DNA from: Actinoplanes aureus | GTDB lineage: Bacteria > Actinomycetota > Actinomycetes > Mycobacteriales > Micromonosporaceae | Assembly (NCBI RefSeq): GCF_015704865.1 | Contig: NZ_JADQTO010000004.1 | Span: 322,755-386,754, forward strand | Direction: 5' to 3' | Length of the DNA: 64,000 nucleotides | In this document: in pieces, positions 26,374-34,735 of the stretch | How positions within the stretch are numbered: position 1 is the stretch's first letter | Layout of the letters: every line of letters begins with the position of its first letter | The notes under the pieces: generated by a model | Told to the model about the DNA's origin: nothing | The model's input: only the letters and a program-made list of their open reading frames with translations | The model's database searches: none | Made by a program: the position numbers and the translations under genes

Positions 26374-27543
26374 ATGATCGTGCCTGGTTACCGGGACCAT
26401 CCAACCGAGCCCTGGGACCGATTCGCGCCCGTGGACCCCGGTGAGGCCGAGGACTTCCTGCGCCGCTGCTATCTCGAGAACCCCCGGCTCGGCCCGGTCG
26501 AACCCCGGCTCGCCATCGTGCGGGCGCAGATCGCCGCGACCGGAACCTACGTGCACACCACCGACGAACTCGCCCACGGCGCCAAGATGGCCTGGCGGAA
26601 CGCGAGCCGGTGCATCGGGCGGCTCTACTGGCGAAGCCTGATGGTGCTGGACCGCCGCCGGGCGCGTACCGCGGACGAGATCTACTCGCTCCTGGTGCAG
26701 CACCTCCAGGCGGCCGGAACCGGTCAGCTCCGTCCCGTGATCAGCGTCTTCGCCGCGGCGGAGCCCGGCCGGCCGTACGCGCGGGTCTGGAACGAGCAGC
26801 TGATCCGCTACGCCGGCTACCGGACCGAGGACGGCCGGGCGAAAGGCGACGCGCGGCAGCTCGGCTTCACCGCGGCGGTGCGCGAATACGGCTGGCGGGG
26901 CAAGGGCGACGCGTTCGACGTACTGCCGCTGGTCATCGAGACGCCGGGCGAGGGGGTACGCCTCTACGAACTGCCCGAGCGCGCGATCCGCGAGGTGCCG
27001 CTGACCCATCCCGAGTTCGGCTGGTTCGCCGAGCTCGGACTGCGCTGGCACGCCGTACCGGCCATCTCGAACATGCGGCTCACCGTCGGCGGGGTGCACT
27101 ACCCGCTGGCCCCGTTCAACGGCTGGTACATGGGCACCGAGATCGGCGCGCGCAACCTCGCCGACGCCGACCGCTACGACATGCTGCCGGAGGTCGCCGC
27201 CCGGATGGGTCTGGACACCAGCCGGGAGTCGACCCTGTGGCGGGACCGGGCCCTGGTCGAGCTGAACCGGGCGGTGCTGCACAGCTACGAGCAGGCCGGC
27301 GTGAAGATGAGCGACCACCACACCGAGTCGCAGCGGTTCATCACCCACATCCGCAACGAGGAGAAGGCCGGGCGGCCGGTGCCGGCCGACTGGACCTGGA
27401 TCGTGCCGCCGATGTCCGGCGGTCTCACGCCGGTCTTCCACCGCTACTACCAGGAGCTCGACCTGCGGCCGGCGTTCTACCTCGACGAGGAGGCCGCGGC
27501 GCTGGCCAGTAACGGCGTGCGCCGGTGCCCGTACGCGAACTAG
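26374..27543 (+). CDS. nos: bacterial nitric oxide synthase, oxygenase domain
   Basis: A 389-residue protein matching the oxygenase domain of nitric oxide synthase, which makes nitric oxide and citrulline from arginine. The heme-thiolate loop is WRNASRCIGRLYW with Cys80. The substrate and pterin regions read FNGWYMGTEIGARNL, DRYDMLPEVAARMGLDTSR and MSDHHTESQRF. There is no attached reductase, as in other bacterial enzymes, so general cellular reductases must supply electrons. The length is near Bacillus NOS plus an N-terminal extension. ATG 26374 has a GGAGG site 6 bases upstream. It lies just after the rho terminator, so it is separately transcribed. Confidence 0.95.
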   Translation: MIVPGYRDHPTEPWDRFAPVDPGEAEDFLRRCYLENPRLGPVEPRLAIVRAQIAATGTYVHTTDELAHGAKMAWRNASRCIGRLYWRSLMVLDRRRARTADEIYSLLVQHLQAAGTGQLRPVISVFAAAEPGRPYARVWNEQLIRYAGYRTEDGRAKGDARQLGFTAAVREYGWRGKGDAFDVLPLVIETPGEGVRLYELPERAIREVPLTHPEFGWFAELGLRWHAVPAISNMRLTVGGVHYPLAPFNGWYMGTEIGARNLADADRYDMLPEVAARMGLDTSRESTLWRDRALVELNRAVLHSYEQAGVKMSDHHTESQRFITHIRNEEKAGRPVPADWTWIVPPMSGGLTPVFHRYYQELDLRPAFYLDEEAAALASNGVRRCPYAN

Positions 27544-27546
27544 CGT
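27541..27546 (+). promoter_or_regulatory. leaderless -10 box of the second VOC gene
   Basis: TAGCGT, 6 bases before the ATG at 27553. Its first three bases are the stop codon of nos. Confidence 0.5.
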
Positions 27547-27552
27547 GTCGTC

Positions 27553-27945
27553 ATGACCTCGTTCATCTCCCACACCACCGTGGACGCCACCGACGCCTAC
27601 CAGCTGAGTTCGTGGTGGCAGCAGGTCCTGGACTACGTCGACGATCCGGAGGACCCGAACGAACCCGGCCACGAGGAGTGCCTGATCATCTCCCGGGACG
27701 GGCGGCACCGGGTGCTCTTCATCGAGGTGCCCGAGCCCAAGCAGGGCAAGAACCGGATCCACTTCGACCTGCGGCCGGTCGAGGGCACCCGGGACGAGGA
27801 GTACGAGCGGCTGATCGCACTCGGCGCGAAGCCCGTCGACGATCTGCGGCTGGCGGACGGCTCCGGGTGGGTGGTCTTCAACGACCCGGAGGGCAACGAG
27901 TTCTGCCTGCTGCGTAGTGAGGCGGAGGTCAAGCGAACTCGTTGA
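27553..27945 (+). CDS. VOC-fold (glyoxalase-like) protein
   Basis: A 130-residue protein of the glyoxalase-like (VOC) group: SFISHTTVDATDAYQLSSWW at the start, IHFDLRPVEGTRDEEYERL in the middle and GWVVFNDPEGNEFCLLRS at the end, the usual NDPEGNEFC signature. Metal ligands would be His and Glu at those positions. It has a leaderless-type promoter that starts in the nos stop codon. Its 3' end overlaps the convergent RNA ligase gene by 17 bases. The function is not known; such proteins are common in Actinobacteria. Confidence 0.85.
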   Translation: MTSFISHTTVDATDAYQLSSWWQQVLDYVDDPEDPNEPGHEECLIISRDGRHRVLFIEVPEPKQGKNRIHFDLRPVEGTRDEEYERLIALGAKPVDDLRLADGSGWVVFNDPEGNEFCLLRSEAEVKRTR

Positions 27946-28549
27946 CCGCGAAGTCGTCGCGGTGGCGCCAGGAGGCGTCGGTGCGGACGTGGTCCTCGCG
28001 TACCCATTTGAGCAGCTTGTGAGAGAACTCGGCGGCCGGGATGCGGCCGGCCGCGCGGACCACGTACCCCTCGGAGGCGTCCGGTTTCCGCTGCGCCGCC
28101 CAGGCGGCGCGGGCCTCGGAGAGGCTGCCGCCGCGGTAAAGGACCGGGACCATCGGCAGCTCCAGGCGGCGCGCCCAGTCCACCGTGTCGTCCCAGCCGA
28201 GCAGGGTGTCCGTCTCGTCCCAGATGCCGAAGACCAGGAAGACGCCGGGTAGGTCGGAGTAGGCGACGCTGCGGCGAGCCCACATGGACTCGCCGCAGAC
28301 CCGCCAGTCGTCCGGTATCCGGTACGCCGTCATCGCCCACAATGCCTTCGCCGGCCGGTCCCAGGGTTGGGTGCCGGAGTCGAGCGACCGGGCGAACATC
28401 GAGTCCCGGGTGAAGGTGAGGTTTCCGCCGTCCATCTTCTCGGTCACCACGAGCTCACCGTCCAGCCAGGACAGATCGTGCTGAACGCGATCATCATCGG
28501 TCGCGCCCGGCGAGTCGGGCAGATGGAACGTCCGCGGATACTTCACCAC
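27929..28549 (-). CDS. RNA ligase (Rnl2-like nucleotidyltransferase)
   Basis: A 206-residue covalent nucleotidyltransferase of the RNA ligase superfamily. Motif I is EKMDGG with the AMP-accepting Lys38, motif III lies in VFLVFGIWDE, motif IV is EGYVVR (160-165) and motif V is HKLLKWV (Lys178, Lys181). It has no room for a large C-terminal domain, so it is a minimal ligase core of Rnl2/RNA_ligase type. The GTG start follows the stop codon of the kinase-phosphatase gene directly, with an AAGGGGA site upstream. It is the last gene of a three-gene RNA repair operon. Whether it seals nicks, caps or tRNA ends is not known. Confidence 0.85.
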   Translation of the reverse strand: MVKYPRTFHLPDSPGATDDDRVQHDLSWLDGELVVTEKMDGGNLTFTRDSMFARSLDSGTQPWDRPAKALWAMTAYRIPDDWRVCGESMWARRSVAYSDLPGVFLVFGIWDETDTLLGWDDTVDWARRLELPMVPVLYRGGSLSEARAAWAAQRKPDASEGYVVRAAGRIPAAEFSHKLLKWVREDHVRTDASWRHRDDFAVNEFA

Positions 28550-29446
28550 CTAGAAGTCCCCTTCCGCCACTTGGAAGACAGTGAGGCCGAGCGCCCGCCA
28601 CATGCGTACCACCTGCTGGCGGTCGTCGAACACCCCGACGATCCGCCAGCGGTCACGGACCTGACGGTCGAAGATCTCGCGCTTGACCACGGAGTCCTTG
28701 CGGCTGTCGCCGGCCGGGCGCATGAACAGACCCTCGTACGGCACGCCGACGAACAGATCGAGCCACGCCTCCGTCTCCGGCCGGCACACCTCGTCCCGCC
28801 CCGAGCAGAAGACGATGGCGTGGCCGGCCGCGTGCATCGCCCGGACCGCCGTGATCACCGCGGGGTTCGGCTCGTCCTCACCGACCCGTCCCCAGTCGTA
28901 CGGGCTGCGGCCGGACATCAGCGCGACCGTCCCGTCGATGTCCACCAGCACCGCCTCGGGCAGCTCCGGATCGGGCCGGTAGACGAGTCCCGGGCCGCCG
29001 CGTTCCACCCACGGCACCGGCAGCGGCAGGTTCTTCCCAGCCAGGTACCGGTCGTGCATCCGGCGGATGGCGTCCTCGCCGACGCGCTCGTCCTCCGGCC
29101 GGTCCGCGTCCCGCCGGACGCACTCCTCCACCGGTACGTCGGTGAAGTCGTGGACCTCGAACGTCGCGTCGAAGCGGGCCGCGAGTTCGGCCCACTCGCG
29201 GACCGTCTTGCCGCGCAGGTTGGTGTCGTCCACGATGACACTCCCGCGCGCACGCAGCAGCGCCTCCACCGCGGCCCGCTGAGCCTGCGTGACCTGCGCC
29301 TCGGCCCGCTGGGTGAACAGCCGACGGCCGTGCAGCATGATGCGCAGGTCGTCCCGGTTGACCCGGACCACGTCCGGCTGCAGCTTGCGCGCGAACGTGG
29401 TCTTGCCGGACGCGGGCAGGCCTCGCGTGATCAGAAGTCGTGTCAT
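28550..29446 (-). CDS. T4-type polynucleotide 5'-kinase/3'-phosphatase
   Basis: A 298-residue bifunctional end-healing enzyme, almost the length of phage T4 Pnkp (301). The N-terminal kinase has the P-loop GLPASGKT (9-16) and phosphorylates 5'-OH RNA ends. The C-terminal HAD-type phosphatase has VDIDGTVA (Asp169, Asp171) and FCSGRDE, and would remove 3' or cyclic phosphates. These are the ends left by ribotoxins. It lies 12 bases after the Rnl1-like ligase gene and touches the third gene, so it is the middle of a repair operon. Domain order matches T4 rather than the bacterial Pnkp/Hen1 type. Confidence 0.92.
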   Translation of the reverse strand: MTRLLITRGLPASGKTTFARKLQPDVVRVNRDDLRIMLHGRRLFTQRAEAQVTQAQRAAVEALLRARGSVIVDDTNLRGKTVREWAELAARFDATFEVHDFTDVPVEECVRRDADRPEDERVGEDAIRRMHDRYLAGKNLPLPVPWVERGGPGLVYRPDPELPEAVLVDIDGTVALMSGRSPYDWGRVGEDEPNPAVITAVRAMHAAGHAIVFCSGRDEVCRPETEAWLDLFVGVPYEGLFMRPAGDSRKDSVVKREIFDRQVRDRWRIVGVFDDRQQVVRMWRALGLTVFQVAEGDF

Positions 29447-29458
29447 TCCCAGGTCCTT

Positions 29459-30496
29459 CTATCCGGCCGGCCGGGCCCGCTGCCACAGGCCGGGACGGTA
29501 GTCCTTGCCGTCGAGTCGCCGGAACAACTCGCCCCGGAACTCGCTGCGCGTCGCGGCGGCCGCGAACTCCTTGCGGCCCCAGCCCGCCGGCAGGGCCGCG
29601 ACGATCTCGGCGTAGGCGGCCTCGACCTCGGCCGCGCGTGCCTCGACGGCGGCGGTCAGGTCCGCGGCGACGCCACGCACCCAGACGTGGAACTCGTCGG
29701 GCAGCGGTGCGGTGAGCACGTCCAGGTCGCCGCCGTTGGCGAGGACGTCCCACACGGTACGCGGGGTCAGGCCGGTGACCAGGCGGTGCAACCGGACGTA
29801 CTCCACGTACTTGATCTTCACCCGCTGGTCGGCCGCGGTGAAGTGCACGACCAGTCCTTCCCGCCCGGCGCGAGGCGGTGCGGCGAGCGCGTCGGCCAGC
29901 GTCGGGTAACCGAACGTCTCGACCACCGGGCCCGGCCAGTCCGGCACCGCGTCCGGGCCGAAACTGCGCCCGGTGGCGATGTCGACCGCGCCGAGCAGCA
30001 CGAGGTCGTCCATGCCCTGGTAGTCCACGACGATCCGGTTGCCCGGGTAGATGATCTCGACGAGGACGGTCAGGCCGGCCGGCGGGACGAAGGACGCGTA
30101 GCGCGTACGCAACACGGAGGTCGCGTGAAGTGCCTGGTCGGAGGCGAAGGATCCACGGGTGGCGACGGCGTAGCCGGAGCCGTCGTGGTAGATCACGCCG
30201 AGGCTGCCGTCCGCCTTGTCGGTCACCGTCACCGGTGCCGCGAGATCGAGCGCCGCCTGAAGCTGATCATGGTTGAAGAACTTCGGGAACGGGCGGGCGA
30301 CGATCCGGCCCGCGCCGTCCACGACCAGACCGCGGCAGGCGAGGGTGATCGGGGTCCAGGCGCCCGAGTACTGGCAGGCCTCGGTGTAGTTGTAGATCAC
30401 AAAGTCGCGCGTCGGATGCCGCTGCGGCCGGACGTGCCCGTTTTCGATCGCAGCGACCAGTTCGGCCGGGTCGAGGACGTCGTGGAGCAGGGTCAT
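29459..30496 (-). CDS. T4 Rnl1-like RNA ligase
   Basis: A 345-residue ATP-dependent RNA ligase of the T4 Rnl1 (RNA_lig_T4_1) family, which joins healed 3'-OH and 5'-phosphate tRNA ends. Seen are CRGLVVDGAGRIVARPFPKF, motif I DKADGSLG with Lys94 (T4 uses Lys99), ATRGSF with Arg114, EIIYPGNRIVVDY with Glu147, motif IV REGLVV and motif V KIKYVEYVRLHR. A helical C-terminal domain follows, in the place of the T4 tRNA-specificity domain. The ATG has GAGAGG 9 bases upstream. It leads the operon with the kinase-phosphatase and second ligase. No RtcB or Hen1 partner is present. Confidence 0.92.
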   Translation of the reverse strand: MTLLHDVLDPAELVAAIENGHVRPQRHPTRDFVIYNYTEACQYSGAWTPITLACRGLVVDGAGRIVARPFPKFFNHDQLQAALDLAAPVTVTDKADGSLGVIYHDGSGYAVATRGSFASDQALHATSVLRTRYASFVPPAGLTVLVEIIYPGNRIVVDYQGMDDLVLLGAVDIATGRSFGPDAVPDWPGPVVETFGYPTLADALAAPPRAGREGLVVHFTAADQRVKIKYVEYVRLHRLVTGLTPRTVWDVLANGGDLDVLTAPLPDEFHVWVRGVAADLTAAVEARAAEVEAAYAEIVAALPAGWGRKEFAAAATRSEFRGELFRRLDGKDYRPGLWQRARPAG

Positions 30497-30692
30497 CGGA
30501 GGGCGCCTCTCAGATCGGGAATGCCGAGCAGGGCGCTCACGTTAACCAGGGCGAATCCAGTTGCACCTCCTGATTTCCGCGCGGTACGGGGGACATGGCA
30601 GACTGGTACATCGGCCAGTAGGGGTTCCGGTTCACGTCTCATCTCATAGCAGGCGACCCGGCGACCCGATCATCGAGAGGGACCGAGAAGAC

Positions 30693-30917
30693 ATGAAGAG
30701 CGGCATCCACCCGGAGTACACGACCACCAACGTCGTCTGCTCCTGCGGCAGCACCTTTACCACCCGTAGCACCGCCAAGGGCGGCGAGATCCGCGTCGAG
30801 ACCTGCAGCGCCTGCCACCCGTTCTACACCGGCAAGCAGCGCGTCCTCGACACCGCGGGCCGGGTGGCGAAGTTCCAGGCGAAGTACGCCAAGGTCACTG
30901 CCGCCAAGAAGAAGTAA
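30693..30917 (+). CDS. rpmE: 50S ribosomal protein L31 (zinc-binding type)
   Basis: A 74-residue ribosomal protein L31 beginning [19 protein letters not shown]. The Cys residues in CSCG and CSACHPF show the zinc-binding (C+) form, which is typically replaced by a Cys-free paralogue under zinc starvation. The ATG at 30693 is preferred over long in-frame extensions because L31 always starts this way and a GAGAAG site precedes it. It lies in the usual rho-rpmE-prfA order, but the RNA repair cassette separates it from rho. A perfect terminator follows at once. Confidence 0.97.
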   Translation: MKSGIHPEYTTTNVVCSCGSTFTTRSTAKGGEIRVETCSACHPFYTGKQRVLDTAGRVAKFQAKYAKVTAAKKK

Positions 30918-30924
30918 CTGCTTC

Positions 30925-30962
30925 AACGGCGCCCGTCCCGGTCCTCCGGGACGGGCGCCGTT
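30925..30962 (+). terminator. rpmE terminator
   Basis: A perfect 17-bp stem (30925-30941 with 30946-30962) with loop TCCT, 7 bases after the stop codon. No U-tract, but the stem is exceptionally strong. Confidence 0.8.
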
Positions 30963-31002
30963 CGCGTGTGGGGTCCGCTTTACTCCAAGCCGGGAGAGAC
31001 CG

Positions 31003-32094
31003 ATGAGCAACGACCGCCTGAGCACGCTTCTCGCCGAGTACGCGGACCTGGAGAAGCGGATGGAAGACCCGTCGATCCACGCCGACCAGGCACTGGTCCG
31101 CCGGGTCGGACGCCGCTTCGCCGAACTCGCGCCGCTTTACGCCGCCCATCAGGAGCTGGAGGCGGCCCGCGCCGACCTGACCGCGGCGAAGGAGCTGGCC
31201 GCCGAGGACCCGGCGTTCGCCTCGGAGGTCGAGGCGGTCGCGGCGGTGCTTCCGGCGCTCGAGGAGAAGCTCGGCGAGATGCTCATCCCGCGCGACCCCA
31301 GCGACGCCAAGGACGTGATCATCGAGATCAAGGCGGGTGAGGGCGGCCAGGAGTCCGCGCTCTTCGCCGGCGACCTGCTGCGCATGTACACCCGGTACGC
31401 CGAGCGCCGCGGCTGGGTGGTCGAGGTGATCGACTCGCAGGAGTCGGACCTCGGCGGCGTGAAGGACATCTCGTTCGCGGTGAAGACGAAGGGCCTGCCG
31501 GAGGGCGGTCACGGCGTCTGGTCCCGGATGAAGTGGGAGGGCGGCGTGCACCGGGTGCAGCGGGTGCCCGTCACCGAGTCGCAGGGCCGGATCCACACCT
31601 CGGCGGCGGGCGTGCTGGTGCTGCCCGAGGCCGAGGAGGTGGACGTCCAGATCGAGCCCGGCGACCTGCGGATCGACGTGTACCGCTCGTCCGGGCCGGG
31701 TGGCCAGTCGGTCAACACCACCGACTCCGCCGTGCGGATCACGCACCTGCCCACCGGCACCGTGGTGAGCTGCCAGAACGAGAAGAGCCAGCTGCAGAAC
31801 AAGGAATCCGCGATGCGGATCCTGCGATCCCGGCTGCTGGTGCAGGCCCAGGAGGCGGCGGACGCGGCGGCCGGCGACGCACGCAAGGCCCAGGTGCGTA
31901 CGGTCGACCGCTCGGAGCGGGTCCGCACCTACAACTTCCCGCAGAACCGGATCACCGACCACCGGATCGGCTACACCGCCTACAACCTGGACCTGGTGCT
32001 CGGCGGCGAACTCGACGGGGTGCTGGACGCCCTCGCCGACGCGGACCGGGCCGCCCGTCTGGCCGGCGACCCGGAGCTCAGCCGAAGGCAGTGA
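31003..32094 (+). CDS. prfA: peptide chain release factor 1
   Basis: A 363-residue class I release factor that reads UAA and UAG and releases the finished protein. The GGQ motif is at 233-235 ([16 protein letters not shown]), and the Gln is the methylation target of PrmC. The codon-recognition PxT-type region is around residue 190. An N-terminal coiled domain precedes domain 2. A GGGAGA site precedes the ATG. Normally prmC follows directly; here three genes on the other strand separate them. Its stop overlaps the convergent beta-propeller gene by 17 bases. Confidence 0.97.
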   Translation: MSNDRLSTLLAEYADLEKRMEDPSIHADQALVRRVGRRFAELAPLYAAHQELEAARADLTAAKELAAEDPAFASEVEAVAAVLPALEEKLGEMLIPRDPSDAKDVIIEIKAGEGGQESALFAGDLLRMYTRYAERRGWVVEVIDSQESDLGGVKDISFAVKTKGLPEGGHGVWSRMKWEGGVHRVQRVPVTESQGRIHTSAAGVLVLPEAEEVDVQIEPGDLRIDVYRSSGPGGQSVNTTDSAVRITHLPTGTVVSCQNEKSQLQNKESAMRILRSRLLVQAQEAADAAAGDARKAQVRTVDRSERVRTYNFPQNRITDHRIGYTAYNLDLVLGGELDGVLDALADADRAARLAGDPELSRRQ

Positions 32095-33421
32095 CGACCA
32101 CCCGGCCGGCGTGGTCGCAGGCCATGAACCGGCCGGCGGAACCGCACTGCGGACCGTCGAACCCGTCGATCGCCCCGATCCGATAGATCCGGCCGGTCTT
32201 CAGGTCCAGCTCACTGACCCCGCTGTACGCCGTACCGGTGCCGATGATCCGGTGCAGCAGGAGCAGTGAGTCGTCGTCCACGGAGCCGTACAGCGGCCAG
32301 CCGGCGCCGCCCGGGCCGATCTGCCGGCCGGTCGCCGGATCCACCAGGATCTGGTGTTCCGGCTCCTGACCGGGTGTGGCGGCGAGCAGCCGGTCCTCGG
32401 CGACCGGTATCACCCCGCTGTAGTCCGGGAGCCGCCAGACCGGCCGGCCGGTGAGCGGCTCGAGCGCGGTGAGCGCCTTGCTCTCGGAGACGCAGAGCAC
32501 CGGGCCGCAGCCCTGGGTCCACGCGTACGCGCTCGTCTCTATCCGCCACAGCTGATCGAGCGCGTCGAGGCGGTATGCGGTGATCTCGCTCTTCTCCCGG
32601 GTGTTCCGGGTGGCCAGCAGCAGCCCGTTCGCCTCGGCGAGGAACATGTCGAGCCCGCTGTCTGGCCGGCTGGGGATCCACGGGACCCGCCGCTCGGCGA
32701 GCACCGTGCCGTCGTCGTACCGGCGCGCGGTGAGGTTGCCGAGGTCGTCGGCGGTGACGATCCGGCCGGGTGCGGAGAGCGGGACCACCACGTGCCGGAC
32801 GCCGGTGACGGCACGCTGCCAGATCGTCGTCCCGGTACGGGCCTCGATCAGGCGGATCGACGTGATGTCGCTGTTCCGGTTCCGCTCGCCGAGCAGCAGG
32901 GTGTCGCTCTGTTCGTGCAGCACCTCGCCGGTCTGGCGCCAGAGCCGGTACCCGGCGCGGGAGTCGACGGCGGTCGTGCTGCCGCCGTACGCGACCACTC
33001 CCAGGGTGTCGTCATCCAGCCGGATGTCCTCCAGCTTCTCGTCGCCGGGAATCAGCAGCATCCCGGCCTCCTCACCGCCGATGATGTGGCCGGGCTCGCC
33101 TTCGGTCGGCAGCCTCCACCGGGCGGCGCCGGTGGCCAGGTCGTACGCGACTAGCTCGGTCCCGTGGTCGGACCGCTGGGACACGAAGAGCCCGTCCTCC
33201 CGCGCGGTCATCGCGTAGTCGGTCGGCGGCCGGATCTGCCACACCTGGCGCACCATCGGCGCGCCCGGCCGGCCCGATGCCGCGAAGACCAGCAGGCAGA
33301 GGATCACGACGCCGGCCGCCGCGACCCGCCGCCACGAGCGCGGATCGAACTCCGGGCCGGTCTCCCGCCGCTCCGGGCCGGGCGCGGCGGAGCTGACGTC
33401 GCCGAGCTCGATGACGCTCAT
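32078..33421 (-). CDS. membrane-anchored PQQ-like beta-propeller protein (paralogue 1)
   Basis: A 447-residue protein. A short cytoplasmic stretch beginning [11 protein letters not shown] is followed by one membrane helix (about 32-51) and an outside domain of PQQ-like propeller blades ([55 protein letters not shown]). I see no catalytic motif; such domains usually act as scaffolds or ligand binders. A longer open frame exists upstream, but ATG 33421 overlaps the paralogue's stop by four bases and gives the shared IELGDV start. It is the last gene of a GGDEF-propeller-propeller operon. Two Cys (GCGPVLC) probably form a disulfide. Confidence 0.8.
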   Translation of the reverse strand: MSVIELGDVSSAAPGPERRETGPEFDPRSWRRVAAAGVVILCLLVFAASGRPGAPMVRQVWQIRPPTDYAMTAREDGLFVSQRSDHGTELVAYDLATGAARWRLPTEGEPGHIIGGEEAGMLLIPGDEKLEDIRLDDDTLGVVAYGGSTTAVDSRAGYRLWRQTGEVLHEQSDTLLLGERNRNSDITSIRLIEARTGTTIWQRAVTGVRHVVVPLSAPGRIVTADDLGNLTARRYDDGTVLAERRVPWIPSRPDSGLDMFLAEANGLLLATRNTREKSEITAYRLDALDQLWRIETSAYAWTQGCGPVLCVSESKALTALEPLTGRPVWRLPDYSGVIPVAEDRLLAATPGQEPEHQILVDPATGRQIGPGGAGWPLYGSVDDDSLLLLHRIIGTGTAYSGVSELDLKTGRIYRIGAIDGFDGPQCGSAGRFMACDHAGRVVVTAFG

Positions 33422-34734
33422 CGCGGTACCCGGGCGACGACCAGCCGGCCCGGCCCCTCGCAGATCACGTGACCCGGGACCGTCTCGCAGCGTTGCGGGT
33501 CCGGCACCGGAGCCAGCGAACCCAGCAGGGTCCGTCGCCCGGTACGCATGTCCAGGTGCGCGACGGAGATCTCGCCCGGCGGATCGCTCGTCGGGTTCAG
33601 CAGCAGCAGCGAGTGGTCCCGGGTGTGGTCCGGCGCCACCGAACCGCGCAGATCCTGCGCCAGGAGCCGGCCGGTACGGCTCTCCAGCAGCAGATGCTCG
33701 CTGTCGCCCTGGACGTCGATCAGCATCCGGTCGGTGCCGATGACCAGGATGCCGGCGACCCACGGGTACCGCCACAGTTCCCGGCCGGTCTCCGGGTCCA
33801 GACCGACCAGGCTCTCCGCCACGTGCCCGCAGATCACCACACCACAGCTGTACGACACGTCGGCCGCCGAACCGATCCGTGGCATCTCGCGCAGAGTCTC
33901 CAGGTCGTAGGCGGCGCTGTACGACCGCTCCCCGTCGGAGTGCAGCACCAGCAGCCGGCCGGCCTCCGCGAACAGCGTGACGTAGCGGCCGACCGCCGGT
34001 TCGGAGACGAGACCGGGGATGCGACGCTCGGCCAGCACCGCGGCGTCGGCGTACCGCAGCACGGTCAACTCACCCCGGGTGCTGTTGGTGACCACCCGGG
34101 CCGGACGGCCGTCGTCGTTCTCCACGGCGACGTCCTGGACGGAGCTGACCCTCCGGTCCCAGTACGGCCTGCCGTCGGTGAGCCGGACCCGGGACAGCCC
34201 CATGACGCTGCCCCGCCCGTCGTACCGGATCAGCAGCGTGCTGTCCGCGTCGACGGCCAGCCCGGCCACCTCGCCCGGCTGCCGCCAGATCTCCGCACCG
34301 GTGCCGGCCCGTAACGCGATCGTCGTCCGGGACATCCCGGTCCCCGCATCGCCGGGCTCCACGGAGAGCAGCAGCGGGCCGCCGTCCGACGTGGTGCGGA
34401 AACCGGCCAGGCGTCCGGAAAGCTCACGGACCCAGCGCCGGGCGCCGTCGGCCAGCGTGTACGCGATCACCTCGGTCCGCTCCCCGCCGCGGACCACGTA
34501 CGCCACGTCACCGCTGACCGAGACGTTGCTCTCGCTCGCGAGCTCCACACTCCACAGCGGCCGGACACCCGGCTCGGCGGCCGGGGCGGAGCCGGCACAG
34601 GCCAGGACGGCGAGACCGGCCACCGCCGCGGCGGCCGTCCGGACCCGGAGACGATCGAGGCGAGGAGCGATCCGGTCGGCCTCCGGTTCGGCGGGCCGGC
34701 CGGCGGTCACGTCGCCGAGCTCGATCATCGTCAT
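33418..34734 (-). CDS. membrane-anchored PQQ-like beta-propeller protein (paralogue 2)
   Basis: A 438-residue paralogue of the next gene, starting MTMIELGDVTAG, with a membrane helix or signal anchor at about 32-53 and the same propeller blades (LRAGTGAEIWRQPG, VRLTDGRPYWDR, VGLDPETGRELWRYP). Cys pairs occur in YSCGVVICG and near CETVPGHVIC. The two genes share 17 identical bases at their starts as well as blade pattern, pointing to tandem duplication. Its ATG lies one base after the stop of the GGDEF gene. The function is not known; the conserved cytoplasmic IELGDV tag in front of the membrane helix is the part that might contact other proteins. Confidence 0.8.
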   Translation of the reverse strand: MTMIELGDVTAGRPAEPEADRIAPRLDRLRVRTAAAAVAGLAVLACAGSAPAAEPGVRPLWSVELASESNVSVSGDVAYVVRGGERTEVIAYTLADGARRWVRELSGRLAGFRTTSDGGPLLLSVEPGDAGTGMSRTTIALRAGTGAEIWRQPGEVAGLAVDADSTLLIRYDGRGSVMGLSRVRLTDGRPYWDRRVSSVQDVAVENDDGRPARVVTNSTRGELTVLRYADAAVLAERRIPGLVSEPAVGRYVTLFAEAGRLLVLHSDGERSYSAAYDLETLREMPRIGSAADVSYSCGVVICGHVAESLVGLDPETGRELWRYPWVAGILVIGTDRMLIDVQGDSEHLLLESRTGRLLAQDLRGSVAPDHTRDHSLLLLNPTSDPPGEISVAHLDMRTGRRTLLGSLAPVPDPQRCETVPGHVICEGPGRLVVARVPR

Positions 34735-34735
34735 C

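Noticed and set aside
27929-30496. Pnkp/Hen1 or RtcBA type repair system
   Set aside because: No methyltransferase, RtcB or RtcR-like regulator is present; the domain order is of phage T4 type.
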